Source of the DNA: Planktothrix paucivesiculata PCC 9631
GTDB taxonomy: Bacteria > Cyanobacteriota > Cyanobacteriia > Cyanobacteriales > Microcoleaceae
Assembly: GCF_900009265.2 (NCBI RefSeq)
Contig: NZ_LR735004.1
Span: 56,101-120,100 of the forward strand
Direction of reading: 5' to 3'
Length of the DNA: 64,000 bases
Shown: one piece after another, positions 27,451 through 36,691 of the stretch
How the letters are laid out: each line of letters opens with the position of its first letter
How positions within the stretch are numbered: the first letter of the stretch is position 1
Position numbers and translations under genes: made by a program
Notes under the pieces: generated by a model
What the model was told of the DNA's origin: nothing
What the model saw: only the letters and a program-made list of their open reading frames with translations
The model's database searches: none

Positions 27451-28380
27451 ATGGAACAGTGGGAATCCCGGGGACATTTATTAACCGAACAAATCAACGT
27501 CAGCAGTCAGAACTTAGATCAACTGAGTTCTTTAGAATTAGTCGATTTGTTCAACAGGGAAGATGTCCAAACCTTGCTGGCGATCGCCCGTTCCCGTGAA
27601 TCCTTGGCCCAAGCCATTGATCTAGCCACGGCGGCACTGCGTCAGGGGGGGCGTCTATTTTACGTGGGAGCGGGAACCAGTGGCCGTTTAGGGGTTCTGG
27701 ATGCGGCTGAATGTCCCCCCACCTTCTGTACCCCTCCAGAACTGGTTCAGGGCATTATTGCCGGGGGAGCGGGGGCTTTAGTTCGCAGTTCGGAAGACTT
27801 GGAAGATCGAGCCGAAGATGGAGCCGGGGCGATCGCCCTGCGTCAAATTACCTATTTAGATGTGGTGGTTGGGATTACGGCCGGAGGGACAACTCCCTTT
27901 GTCCAGGGGGCATTACAAGCGGCTCGTCAACGGGGGGCCAAAACCGTATTTATTGCTTGTGTTCCGGTGGAGCAGGTGGAATTTGAGGCGGATGTGGATA
28001 TTCGTCTATTAGTCGGGCCAGAAATATTAGCGGGTTCGACAAGATTAAAAGCTGGAACCGTCACCAAAATGGCGTTAAATATTCTCTCGACTAGCGTTAT
28101 GGTTAAGTTGGGAAAAGTCTATGGGAATCGCATGATTGATGTGGCGGTCACCAATAAAAAATTACACGATCGCTCCTTAAGAATATTAATGGATTTGACG
28201 GAAATTGATCGAGAAACGGCTGAAATTTTATTAGAAAAAAGTGAGAAATCCGTTAAGTTAGCCCTATTAATGCAGTGGACGGGATTAGATGCCGTATCCG
28301 GTCAAGACCTATTAAATCAGCATCAAGGACAATTAAGACAGGCAATATTAAGTCTTCCCAGTCAGAATTTGCCAAAATAG
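27451..28380 (+). CDS. murQ: N-acetylmuramic acid 6-phosphate etherase
   Basis: MurQ splits the lactyl ether of MurNAc 6-phosphate to GlcNAc 6-phosphate and D-lactate in cell-wall recycling. The 309 residues form a SIS-type sugar isomerase fold. The phosphosugar site is in FYVGAGTSGRLGVLDAAECP (about 70-89), with the family's catalytic Glu in DAAE. ITAGGTTPFVQGAL (about 146-159) and GSTRLKAGTVTKMALN (about 192-207) are further signature segments. An AmpG-like permease and mltG elsewhere in the window fit the same theme. It follows the DUF3110 gene. Confidence 0.95.
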   Translation: MEQWESRGHLLTEQINVSSQNLDQLSSLELVDLFNREDVQTLLAIARSRESLAQAIDLATAALRQGGRLFYVGAGTSGRLGVLDAAECPPTFCTPPELVQGIIAGGAGALVRSSEDLEDRAEDGAGAIALRQITYLDVVVGITAGGTTPFVQGALQAARQRGAKTVFIACVPVEQVEFEADVDIRLLVGPEILAGSTRLKAGTVTKMALNILSTSVMVKLGKVYGNRMIDVAVTNKKLHDRSLRILMDLTEIDRETAEILLEKSEKSVKLALLMQWTGLDAVSGQDLLNQHQGQLRQAILSLPSQNLPK

Positions 28381-28490
28381 GAGATTCGGGATAGGATTTT
28401 TTTCCTAAAAATGGCAGTAACAATGTCCAGATTAATTTTTCCCGATCCTATGAGCATCCTCTTAAAACAAATTCCAGGGTCGGTTTAACT

Positions 28491-29468
28491 ATGAATGATC
28501 AAGAGTTAAAAGAACACATCAAAAGCCAGATTAAAACCCTGATTCATGCGGAAACTAATAATTTATTAGAATTAGCTAAACTTGTTGGGATTGATGCAAA
28601 CCAGGATTTAATCGGAATTGATTTACAAGGGATTGATTTAAGTCAAGCCGATTTAAGACAAGTGAATTTTAGTCAAGCTAACCTCAGCCACGTTAATTTT
28701 ACGGAAGCTAACCTCAGTCAAGCTAACCTTAGCCTCGCTAATTTAAAAGGGGTTAATTTAATGGGGGCGAACCTGAAAAATGCCAATTTAACAGGTGCTA
28801 ACCTCAGTAATTCTAACCTAATTGGAACTGATTTAAGCGCGGCTAATCTCGGGGAAGCCGACTTGACCGAAGCCTATTTAAGTCAAACCAATTTAACTGG
28901 CGCAAATTTGAGTAAAGCCTATCTCAGTGGGGTCTATTTAGGGAATACAATTTTAGCGGAAGCTAACCTCAATCATGTCTATTTAAGTCAGGCTAATTTA
29001 CAAGGGGTTGACCTGAGTGGACTTAACTTAAGTCAAGCCTATTTAATGGGAGCAAATCTGAGTCAGGCTAATTTAAGTCACGCTAACTTGAGTGAAGCCA
29101 ATCTCAGTCAAGCGAATTTAGTTAAAACTAATTTGAGCGAAGCTAACTTAAATCAAGCTAATTTAATGGGAGCTAATTTAAGTCGATCTAACTTAACAAA
29201 AACTGACTTAATGGGAGCTAATTTAAGTCGAGCCAACTTAACAAAAGCCAATCTATTTCAAGCGAATTTGAGTCTGGCAAATTTGAATTTCTCCGATTTA
29301 AGTATGGCAAATTTAACCCTAACTAAAATACAAGAAGTTACGGTTAAAAAAGCTAATTTTAGATCTAATCTAGGTCTTTCCGAACAAATCAAGAATGAGT
29401 TAATTAGTAGGGGTGCAATCTTTAATGATCATTTAGGTAATAGCTTGGGTATTCTGAACTCGGATTGA
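28491..29468 (+). CDS. Pentapeptide-repeat protein
   Basis: After a 45-residue helical N-terminus (KEHIKSQIKTLIHAETNNLL), about 48 consecutive A(N/D)LxX pentapeptides run from residue 45 to 288. They should form a right-handed quadrilateral beta-helix some 12 coils long. The last 37 residues are non-repetitive. There is no signal peptide. In cyanobacteria such proteins occur in many copies and their functions are mostly unknown; DNA mimicry is known only for some (for example MfpA). Two further pentapeptide genes lie at 29791 and 35836. Confidence 0.9.
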   Translation: MNDQELKEHIKSQIKTLIHAETNNLLELAKLVGIDANQDLIGIDLQGIDLSQADLRQVNFSQANLSHVNFTEANLSQANLSLANLKGVNLMGANLKNANLTGANLSNSNLIGTDLSAANLGEADLTEAYLSQTNLTGANLSKAYLSGVYLGNTILAEANLNHVYLSQANLQGVDLSGLNLSQAYLMGANLSQANLSHANLSEANLSQANLVKTNLSEANLNQANLMGANLSRSNLTKTDLMGANLSRANLTKANLFQANLSLANLNFSDLSMANLTLTKIQEVTVKKANFRSNLGLSEQIKNELISRGAIFNDHLGNSLGILNSD

Positions 29469-29515
29469 TGGGTTTAATAGAACAAATAACAGCCAAACGA
29501 TAATATTTTACTTAT

Positions 29516-29699
29516 TTCTTAATCGTTTCTAGGTTCTACCTAGAAATGCAATTAGGGTGGCTCTGCACCAAAAACTATAATAATTCATAATAGAGGCAAA
29601 GCCTCGTTTCTTACTCGTTTCTAGGTTCTACCTAGAAATGCAATTAAGGTGGCTCTGCCACCAAAAACTATCATAATTCATAATAGAGGCAGAGCCTCT
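29516..29699. repeat. Tandem duplication of a 90-base hairpin-rich unit
   Basis: Two copies about 90 bases long (29516-29605 and 29608-29699) differ at only a few positions. Each holds TTTCTAGG...CCTAGAAA, a GGTGG...CCACC type pair and AGGC(A)AAGCCT, so each folds as several small hairpins. A third partial element, CCAAGGCAGAGCCTTGG, follows at 29710. The 322-base gap between two pentapeptide genes contains nothing else. Confidence 0.9.
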
Positions 29700-29790
29700 A
29701 TTTAGCATTCCAAGGCAGAGCCTTGGAACGAGGATATTTAAGAGTTCATATTAATGATAAACTAATACAAGGATAATCAAAAGGTGAATT

Positions 29791-31032
29791 ATGGACGCTG
29801 AAGAATTGTTAGAGAAATATGCTCAAGGTGAACGTAACTTTGAGAGAGCAAAATTAAGTGGTGTTGATCTTGAAGGGACAGATTTAAGAGATATTAATTT
29901 GTCAAATGCTGATTTAACCGGTACAGACTTAAGCAATGCAGTTCTTACTCAGGCTAACCTATATGGTACATTGCTTAATAAGGCTTTTCTCAATGACGCT
30001 GATTTATCTAATGTTCAAGGAGATAGAAGCAAACTCATGTGGGCTGATCTCAGTGGAGCGAATTTGAGTAAATCAGCCCTAAATTCATCAGATTTAAGTA
30101 ATAGTACGTTAGACAAAGCTAATTTAAGCGAAGCCCAAGTAACATCAGCGAAACTTAATCAAACTTCTCTGTGTGAAGCCAATTTAACAGGAGCTAATTT
30201 ATTATGTTCTCATCTGAATGGAGCCAATTTTAAAAATGCAGATTTAAGTCGAGCTAATTTAGAGGGTGGACAATTTCGAGACTGTAATTTTCAATCATCC
30301 AATTTACGGTTAGTTAGTTTAGCTAATGTAGATTTATCATTATTAGATTTTACAGATGCTAATTTGGAACGTGCTAATCTTGAAAATGCTAATTTGAAAG
30401 AAGCAATACTTAAAAATGTTAATTTAGAAAGAGCTAATTTGCGAGGAGCTAATCTAATTAACGCAAATTTAGAGGGTGCGAACTTAGGGAAAGCTGACTT
30501 AACGGGTGCTAATATTTATGGAGCGAATCTTCAAAATGTTGACTTCACTGGCGCAATTATGCCTAATGGAGAACGCTATAAATCTGAAGACAACTCTCCT
30601 CAATTTTCAGACAAAATAAAAACCGTATCAGACACAGAAAAAACCATGACTCGCAAAATCATTAAAACCGAAAACGCTCCCAAACCCGTTGGTCCTTATA
30701 ATCAAGCGGTAATGGTCAATAATATGATCTTTTTATCAGGACAAATTGCCCTTGAGCCCCGCCTTAACGAAATTCTTTATCCCGATAACGTCACCAAACA
30801 AACCGAAAGAGTCATGGCAAATTTACAAGCGGTATTAACCGAAGCGGGTGCTACTTGGGAAAATGTTGTAAAAACCACAATATTCTTAAAAGATATGAAC
30901 GATTTTACCCAAGTTAATGAAGTCTATGCTAAATATTTTAAACCCGAAACAGCCCCCGCTAGGGCGACCGTTGAAGTGTCCCGTCTTCCCAAGGATGTAT
31001 TAGTAGAAATTGAGTGTATTGCTGTTCTCTAA
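29791..31032 (+). CDS. Pentapeptide-repeat protein fused to a RidA domain
   Basis: Residues about 15-255 are pentapeptide repeats (beta-helix). A 30-residue polar linker follows, then from Met286 a complete RidA/YjgF/UK114 domain of 128 residues (MTRKIIKTENAPKPVGPYN...). RidA hydrolyses reactive enamines and imines such as 2-aminoacrylate released by PLP enzymes. The substrate-binding Arg in ETAPARATVEVSRLP and the Glu in VEIECIAVL are present, so the domain looks active. The frame is open throughout. A weak internal start at 30646 (ATG of Met286) has no clear ribosome-binding site, so a real fusion is more likely than two genes. I know of no role for the fused helix. Confidence 0.85.
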   Translation: MDAEELLEKYAQGERNFERAKLSGVDLEGTDLRDINLSNADLTGTDLSNAVLTQANLYGTLLNKAFLNDADLSNVQGDRSKLMWADLSGANLSKSALNSSDLSNSTLDKANLSEAQVTSAKLNQTSLCEANLTGANLLCSHLNGANFKNADLSRANLEGGQFRDCNFQSSNLRLVSLANVDLSLLDFTDANLERANLENANLKEAILKNVNLERANLRGANLINANLEGANLGKADLTGANIYGANLQNVDFTGAIMPNGERYKSEDNSPQFSDKIKTVSDTEKTMTRKIIKTENAPKPVGPYNQAVMVNNMIFLSGQIALEPRLNEILYPDNVTKQTERVMANLQAVLTEAGATWENVVKTTIFLKDMNDFTQVNEVYAKYFKPETAPARATVEVSRLPKDVLVEIECIAVL

Positions 31033-31104
31033 ACAAGTTCGTTGTTGGGCTTTAGCCCTCAATATTTGGGGATAAAACCCAACAACAATTTTTAATTGGG
31101 TGCT

Positions 31105-32487
31105 TTATTTTATGTCCTCGTCATCAAGTCCAGGTCTGGGAACATAAGTAATATGATCTTGATCTTTAATGGGAATAAAGAAAATAGTTAATAACCCTGG
31201 AATTACCGCCATTGCACTCAATAAAAAGTAGTTTTGATAGCCTAAATCCGCTTGAATATATCCACTAAATATCCCCGGAATTAATACCCCCGCCGCCATA
31301 AATGCCGTTGTAATTGCATAATGGGAGGCTTTATATTCAGGACGGACAGTTTGCATTAAAAATATCGTATAAGCCGCCACCCCTAACCCATAGGTAAACT
31401 GTTCAATGGAGTTAACAACATAAGCCCAAAAAATTTCCGGTTGAGTTTTAGCTAATAACCAATAAAAGATATTTGTAAAATTTTGGAGAATTGCCATCGG
31501 CCATATCCAAGTTCTTAACCCTTGTTTGGCAATTAAAAACCCCCCTAATAACCCACCAAATAATAGAAAAATTACCCCAACTGTCCCCGATAAAATCCCA
31601 ATTTCCGACGTCGAAATGCCTAGCCCACCTTTTGCAGCCGTATCCATTAAAAACGGAGTAGCCATTTTGAAAGTTAAAGCATCTCCCAAACGGAATAATA
31701 AGATAAAAGCGAGAGTCCAACCAATTTTATATTGAGTAAAATAGGTTTTAAATGAGTTAATAAAATTAGCGGAATTGGAGAGATTTTCCGTTTCTGAAAA
31801 CGTTACTTTTTTGGGTCGGGGTAAATAAATTTTTTGAAATCCGTAGATGAATAAAAAGATTAAACTAGAAATAGCAAAAGCAATTGACCATCCCCATTGT
31901 AACGGAGGAATGGAAAAATTAGACCCGAATAAATTAAACTGAACGGGGTTATATAAAATTTCTCCGGTCGGACTTTTCTCCTGAATATATTTTTCCGCTA
32001 TATATCCGGCTAAAAATACTAAACCGCCGCCTCCCGCCAAAACGGCCATCCGATAAGCAGTATTTCTCACACCTACATAAAATGCCTGTTGCTCTAAATT
32101 TAATATCGTTAAATAAAATCCATCAATGGCTATATCATGGGTGGCACTAATAAAAGCAATTAGGGCAAAAATTGCAATAGAAATCGGAATTGCTTGCGGA
32201 AATAGTACCCCCAATGCTAAAATAAAGAATAGGATTATACATAAAATTTCCATTCTTAAAATCCATCGCCTTTTCGTTGAATAAATATCAACAATTGGCC
32301 CCCATAATCCTTTCATTACCCAAGGCAGGGATAAAAAACTGGTTAATCCAATTAATTCGTTACTTGCCCCTAACCCCTTTAAAAAAACCACCGACATAAT
32401 ATTAACGACAGTATAGGGAAATCCTTGGGCAAAATATAAAATTGAAATCCCCCAAACCCGATGCAGTTTTTGATCTTTGTTTTTCAT
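31105..32487 (-). CDS. AmpG-like MFS permease
   Basis: The 460-residue protein has about 12 membrane helices and resembles the AmpG/PAT group of the major facilitator superfamily. The N-terminal ILYFAQGFPYTVVNI and VMKGLWGPIVDIYSTKRRW segments hold the conserved loop between helices 2 and 3. AmpG imports anhydro-muropeptides for recycling. Together with murQ in this window a muropeptide role is plausible, but PAT members also carry acetyl-CoA and other compounds. It is convergent with the pentapeptide-RidA gene and has no operon partner. Confidence 0.78.
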   Translation of the reverse strand: MKNKDQKLHRVWGISILYFAQGFPYTVVNIMSVVFLKGLGASNELIGLTSFLSLPWVMKGLWGPIVDIYSTKRRWILRMEILCIILFFILALGVLFPQAIPISIAIFALIAFISATHDIAIDGFYLTILNLEQQAFYVGVRNTAYRMAVLAGGGGLVFLAGYIAEKYIQEKSPTGEILYNPVQFNLFGSNFSIPPLQWGWSIAFAISSLIFLFIYGFQKIYLPRPKKVTFSETENLSNSANFINSFKTYFTQYKIGWTLAFILLFRLGDALTFKMATPFLMDTAAKGGLGISTSEIGILSGTVGVIFLLFGGLLGGFLIAKQGLRTWIWPMAILQNFTNIFYWLLAKTQPEIFWAYVVNSIEQFTYGLGVAAYTIFLMQTVRPEYKASHYAITTAFMAAGVLIPGIFSGYIQADLGYQNYFLLSAMAVIPGLLTIFFIPIKDQDHITYVPRPGLDDEDIK

Positions 32488-32709
32488 GCTTAATGCTTAA
32501 TTTAAAGTTAAGATAATCAATGATTGTGAGAATTGTTTTATCCTACAACAATAGTGAATCTCTGCCAAGTCTTAAAATTCCCCTGAATCTTAAAATTTGA
32601 GTCAGAAAAGGAAAACTAATATCCTTGAAGCAATTCCTCCTCTATCCCTGGAGTTACAAAATCAGTACACTGGTTTAGAGGATAATTATTAAAATGGAGT
32701 CAAACCCCG

Positions 32710-34041
32710 ATGACAAATAAATTTAAAATTTCCCCCGCCTTTGAACCTTTTTTAGCCCATAGTCAACCGAATAGCAAAAAAGATGCAATTGTTATTTATA
32801 GAGGTTTAGTGGCTCCTGGGTCAATGCCCCAACCCGGAACAGCAGCCTATTTTGATACTTTAAAAAAACAAGAACAAAGTAATCTATCCATTGCCAATAA
32901 AATTATTCAAGATTATCAAACAAAGACGAATCAATCCTTTTATGCCGAACCCGTGGGTCAGGGGAGTTTACCCATTGCCCAAATAGAAGTCAGCCGTCAA
33001 AGTTTACCAATTTTAGCTGAACATCCCGATGTGATGGCGATACTTCCTAACCAAAAAATCCATTTAATTCAACCGAAAGAAATTGATTATTCCGGCTTAC
33101 AAAAACAAGAAGAACAGGATAAACTTACCTGGGGATTAAAACGCTTAGAAATTCCTAAAGTTTGGGAAACAACCCAGGGAAAAAATGTTACCGTAGCGGT
33201 GTTAGATTCCGGTGTCCATGGAGACCATCCCGCTTTAAAAGGACGGGTAAAAGATTTTATTGTAATTGACCCGTTAGGACGGCGAATTACTGCTACTCCT
33301 AGTTTTGATAGTGGACAACATGGAACCCATGTTTGCGGGACAATTGCCGGGGGAAAAACCGAGGAGGGTTTGTCTATTGGTGTCGCACCCCAAGCGGATT
33401 TAATTGTCGCTGCGGTATTAGTCGGAGATGCAACCCTATTAACATTAATTGAAGGAATTTCTTGGGCGGTGGAAAAGGGGGCAAAAATTATTAATATGTC
33501 CTTGGGTTTTAGTTACTATGAACCCTTATTTCCCCAAGTATTTGATATTTTAGTCAATCAATATGGGATTTTACCCGTTGTTGCTATTGGGAACGAAAAT
33601 CACGGAAATACCAGTTCCCCAGGTAATGCTTATAATTCTTTCTCTGTGGGGGCTGTGGAACTCACGGAGGGGGATAATTTAGGAATTACCTTTTTTAGTA
33701 GTGGCGCGAGTTTGGTCTTCCCTTCCGACTCTCCTAACGCCTGGGTGACAAAACCCGATGTTTCCGCCCCCGGCGCCCAGATTTATTCCTGCATTCCTCC
33801 GGTGAAAATGGATAACGGCGTTTTTCAATATACCTACATGGATGGGACGTCTATGGCGACTCCCCACATCGCCGGAATTGCAGCGTTATTGATGTCTGCT
33901 TATCCCCAAGCGCCTCTGAGTAAAATTATTGATGTTTTGAAGAAAACCGCCTATCATCCAGGGGGCGAGGAGCAACGTCCCGATAACCGTTGGGGTTGGG
34001 GGATGGTGCGACCTTTGGAAGCGCTGAATGCTTTGAAATAG
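32710..34041 (+). CDS. Subtilisin-like S8 serine peptidase
   Basis: The 443-residue protein has the catalytic triad Asp166 (VAVLDSGVHG), His204 (GQHGTHVCG) and Ser381 (DGTSMATPHIAG), with an oxyanion Asn expected near GNENHGN. Residues 20-120 look like an I9-type inhibitory propeptide that would be cut off on activation. No signal peptide is visible, so the enzyme may act inside the cell or leave by another route. It is followed by a toxin-antitoxin pair on the same strand but about 110 bases away. Confidence 0.9.
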   Translation: MTNKFKISPAFEPFLAHSQPNSKKDAIVIYRGLVAPGSMPQPGTAAYFDTLKKQEQSNLSIANKIIQDYQTKTNQSFYAEPVGQGSLPIAQIEVSRQSLPILAEHPDVMAILPNQKIHLIQPKEIDYSGLQKQEEQDKLTWGLKRLEIPKVWETTQGKNVTVAVLDSGVHGDHPALKGRVKDFIVIDPLGRRITATPSFDSGQHGTHVCGTIAGGKTEEGLSIGVAPQADLIVAAVLVGDATLLTLIEGISWAVEKGAKIINMSLGFSYYEPLFPQVFDILVNQYGILPVVAIGNENHGNTSSPGNAYNSFSVGAVELTEGDNLGITFFSSGASLVFPSDSPNAWVTKPDVSAPGAQIYSCIPPVKMDNGVFQYTYMDGTSMATPHIAGIAALLMSAYPQAPLSKIIDVLKKTAYHPGGEEQRPDNRWGWGMVRPLEALNALK

Positions 34042-34150
34042 ATGGGGAGTTAAGGTTGGTTTTGCCTTTGGGTTTGTGTAGATGCTTCCGTGACTGCAAG
34101 ATTAAATGATAAAATCAAATGGCGGTTTGGTAATCAAATATTAAAAAACC

Positions 34151-34498
34151 ATGCTCCTAGAAGATTACTTTAATTTTTTGGCGGCGGATGACATTCGACT
34201 CAAAGGCACACGCATCGGCATTGAAACAATTTTATTCGACCACCTTTTTCGTGCCAAAACTCCAGAAGAAATTGCCCACACCTATCCTTCACTAACTTTA
34301 GAACAGGTGTATGCCACAATTTTATATTACTTGCATAACAAACCAGCAGTGGAGGCTTACATGACTGATTGGTTAGAATGGGGCGATAAAATGCGAGCAG
34401 AACAACAACGTCATCCTCGCCCAATTGTAGAGAAACTGCGACAATTGAAGGCACAAAAATTGGCAAACTCAACTGATCATGCTCAAGTATCTTATTGA
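34151..34498 (+). CDS. DUF433 antitoxin-like protein
   Basis: This 115-residue protein carries a DUF433 domain (about 15-65: IRLKGTRIGIETILFDHLF and PSLTLEQVYATILYYLHN), a winged-helix-like fold used by VapB-type antitoxins. The next gene, a DUF5615 PIN-like protein, overlaps its end by 20 bases, which implies translational coupling. The pairing of DUF433 with DUF5615 is the standard arrangement. It probably represses its own promoter. Confidence 0.88.
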   Translation: MLLEDYFNFLAADDIRLKGTRIGIETILFDHLFRAKTPEEIAHTYPSLTLEQVYATILYYLHNKPAVEAYMTDWLEWGDKMRAEQQRHPRPIVEKLRQLKAQKLANSTDHAQVSY

Positions 34499-34838
34499 TG
34501 AAAATATTGATCCAATTTATACCCACCAACTACGCCGTTTTCAGTCAGATTTATTCGTGATAGCCGTTGGGGAGATAACTGCCCCACCCAAAGGAACTTT
34601 AGATCCTGAAATTTTATTTTGGTGTGAAGAACATCAATGTATTTTAGTAACGAATAACCGCAAGTCTATGCCAGTTCATTTAGCAGATCATATTGCTTTA
34701 AGTCATCATATCCCTGGGATTTTTATTCTTAGTCCCAAGTTAAGTATTGGCGAAAATATTGAGCAGTTGATTTTAATTGCCGAAGGGTCATTTGAGGATG
34801 AGTATCAAGATAGAATAGAATTTCTGCCTCTTTTTTAA
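34479..34838 (+). CDS. DUF5615 PIN-like toxin
   Basis: The 119-residue protein starts MLKYLIDENIDPIYTHQLRR, the PIN-fold beginning with its acidic DEN site. It has further acidic positions in DPEILFWCEEHQCILVTNN (about 42-60). DUF5615 proteins are PIN-like nucleases proposed to act as toxins with DUF433 antitoxins. It overlaps the antitoxin gene by 20 bases. All the family's acidic residues that I can place appear intact, so activity is likely. Confidence 0.87.
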   Translation: MLKYLIDENIDPIYTHQLRRFQSDLFVIAVGEITAPPKGTLDPEILFWCEEHQCILVTNNRKSMPVHLADHIALSHHIPGIFILSPKLSIGENIEQLILIAEGSFEDEYQDRIEFLPLF

Positions 34839-34912
34839 GACAGGGCATCTTGCCGTCTTATCTCAGTTTATGTTTAACTTCTTCTATTATATATTAAAAT
34901 GGAAATATTCAC

Positions 34913-34928
34913 GGGGAATAAATTCCCC
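34913..34928. repeat. Dispersed GGGGAATAAATTCCCC hairpin
   Basis: This is the second copy of the palindrome seen at 13057-13072, again preceded by ATATTCA-type sequence and followed by AG. It lies in the gap before the WecG-type gene. Confidence 0.7.
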
Positions 34929-34996
34929 AGGAATGAATTCAGGGAATTTGATCGCGTTTTCGGTAATAATGTGTATGAGGTTACTAAAATTCATTT

Positions 34997-35743
34997 ATGA
35001 GTCCAACTATTTTGCCTTATGATTCTGCGCTTAACGGTTTTCCGGTTTTGGGTTTACCTGTGCATTTAACTAATAATTATACTAATTGGTTGTTACAACG
35101 TTGGCAACAAGGGTTAGGAACCCATGTTATTACTTTGAATGCAGAAATGGCAATTCAAGGAGAAAAAGATCCTAAATTAGCAGAAATTATTCATTCAGCA
35201 GAGTTAGTAATTCCTGATGGTGCGGGGGTAGTGCTTTATTTACAATATAAGGGCAAAAAAATTCAACGGTGTCCTGGTATTGAATTAGCAGAAACCTTGA
35301 TAGAAAATATTGGTAATTTAAACAATTCTGAATTAGTCTTTTTCTATGGGGGAAAACCGGGAATTGCTGAACAGGCGGCGGATAATATTCAACACAAACT
35401 GCCGGGTCTGGGAATTTCTAGTTATCATGGTTATCTGTCTGCTTCAGAAGAAGAAGATTTAAAAATCACTTTAAAAGATTTACAACCCAAATTAATATTA
35501 GTCGGTTTGGGTGTTCCCCGTCAAGAATTTTGGATTAGTCAAAATCGTCATCTTTGCCCGAATTCGATTTGGATAGGTGTGGGAGGAAGTTTTGATATTT
35601 GGTCAGGAATTAAACAACGGGCGCCGGAATTTTTCTGTAAATATCATTTAGAATGGTTATATCGATTATATCAAGAACCTTGGCGTTGGCGTCGGATGTT
35701 AGCGTTACCGGAATTTGCGATTAAAGTGTTGATTCACCAATAG
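34997..35743 (+). CDS. WecG/TagA/CpsF family glycosyltransferase
   Basis: The 248-residue GT26 enzyme resembles TagA and WecG, which add N-acetylmannosamine-type sugars to lipid-linked intermediates at the cytoplasmic face of the membrane. The motifs VITLNAEMAI (about 42-51), IPDGAGVVLYL (about 73-83), CPGIELAETL (about 93-102) and LVGLGVPRQEFWI (about 172-184) are all present. The C-terminal region is Arg/Trp-rich (EWLYRLYQEPWRWRRM), a family feature that tethers the protein to the membrane. No polysaccharide cluster surrounds it. Confidence 0.9.
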   Translation: MSPTILPYDSALNGFPVLGLPVHLTNNYTNWLLQRWQQGLGTHVITLNAEMAIQGEKDPKLAEIIHSAELVIPDGAGVVLYLQYKGKKIQRCPGIELAETLIENIGNLNNSELVFFYGGKPGIAEQAADNIQHKLPGLGISSYHGYLSASEEEDLKITLKDLQPKLILVGLGVPRQEFWISQNRHLCPNSIWIGVGGSFDIWSGIKQRAPEFFCKYHLEWLYRLYQEPWRWRRMLALPEFAIKVLIHQ

Positions 35744-35766
35744 GATGTTATTGTGGCTATGTTGAC

Positions 35767-35802
35767 AAAGGTTAAGCCTAATTTAACCACAAAGACACAA
35801 AG
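35767..35802. repeat. Dispersed repeat (AAGCCTAATTTAACCACAAAG type)
   Basis: A 36-base block in the gap downstream of the glycosyltransferase gene matches 51275-51310 with one mismatch. Both copies carry the ACACAAAG unit, and the copy at 51275 has expanded it. Confidence 0.8.
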
Positions 35803-35835
35803 AAGTTGTCAACACTAATCTGCCCATTGCTATAT

Positions 35836-36489
35836 TTAGGAAAGAATAGCCCCATTTAAGTTAGCAAATTTTAGGTCAACTCCGGTTAGATTTGCTCCTC
35901 GTAAATCTGCTTTAGTTAGGTTTGTCCCTCTCAAGTTGGCGTGGGATAAATTGGCATTTTGTAGATTAGCTTGAATTAAGGTTGTCCCTCTTAAATTTGC
36001 CCCGGTCAAATTCGCTTGATAAAGATTAGCTTTGTTTAAATTAGTAAATCTCAAATCAGCTTCACTCAAATCAGCTTCACTGAAATTAGCTTGATATAAA
36101 TAGGCTCCATTTAGATGAGCTTTAATCAATTTAGCATTATTAAATTCCGTGCGATAAAGATAGGTTTCAATCAATTCTGCTCTGTTTAATGTGGCTGTAC
36201 TAAGATTGGCTTGACTTAAATTAGCTTGAAATAAGAACGCTTCGCTGAGGTTTGCCCTGTGTAATTGAGCTAAACTTAAATCGGCTTGTTTTAGATTTGC
36301 CGAGCTTAAATCCGTGGCAATTAAATTGGCTTTACTTAAATCCGTATTTTGTAAATTAATTCCGTTTAAATCAGCGCCCATTAAGTTGGCTTCGCACAAG
36401 TCGGGCTGAATATTAGGATTATTTGAACGCCAAATTTGCCAACGTTGAAATCCCCATTGTAATAATGCTAAATGTTCTGAATTTGCCAT
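35836..36489 (-). CDS. Pentapeptide-repeat protein
   Basis: The 217-residue protein starts with a short helical head (MANSEHLALLQWGFQRWQIW), then about 36 pentapeptides (A(N/D)LxX) from residue 33 to the end. A right-handed beta-helix is expected. The first codons and the 36 bases before them form part of a 59-base repeat (36467-36525) that also occurs next to ccmP at 39941-39999. Comparison of the two copies indicates that this gene once lay directly downstream of ccmP on the same strand. Confidence 0.88.
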   Translation of the reverse strand: MANSEHLALLQWGFQRWQIWRSNNPNIQPDLCEANLMGADLNGINLQNTDLSKANLIATDLSSANLKQADLSLAQLHRANLSEAFLFQANLSQANLSTATLNRAELIETYLYRTEFNNAKLIKAHLNGAYLYQANFSEADLSEADLRFTNLNKANLYQANLTGANLRGTTLIQANLQNANLSHANLRGTNLTKADLRGANLTGVDLKFANLNGAILS

Positions 36490-36525
36490 ATTTTTTATCG
36501 TATTTATTCGGGATTAAAACTACCT
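36467..36525. repeat. Left 59-base direct repeat bracketing the 3.4-kb island
   Basis: This block matches 39941-39999 at 58 of 59 positions (the difference is C36509 versus G39983). Read on the minus strand, it holds the last codons of a ccmP-like end (GSFNPE plus stop), a short spacer and the first eight codons of the pentapeptide gene (MANSEHLA). At this copy only the pentapeptide gene is complete. Confidence 0.92.
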
Positions 36526-36691
36526 AATAATTATCTCATTGCGAGGGTAGCAAAGCAATATCAAAGCATTGTTAAATCGTTACTATCCGTAAATCCCGTG
36601 AATCTGTGCCACAAATATTCAAAAAATTGGTTCAAGCTCGACTGCAACAGTTATAATTTATCAATACCCTCACGTCTATCTCAGTTAAGCT

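Noticed and set aside
28491-31032. The two neighbouring pentapeptide genes as one gene split by a frameshift
   Set aside because: Each has its own start and N-terminal head, and a 322-base gap with duplicated hairpins separates them.
32710-34838. Subtilase and DUF433/DUF5615 pair as a single defence operon
   Set aside because: About 110 bases with no coupling separate them, and the toxin-antitoxin pair is self-sufficient. I saw no evidence for a link.
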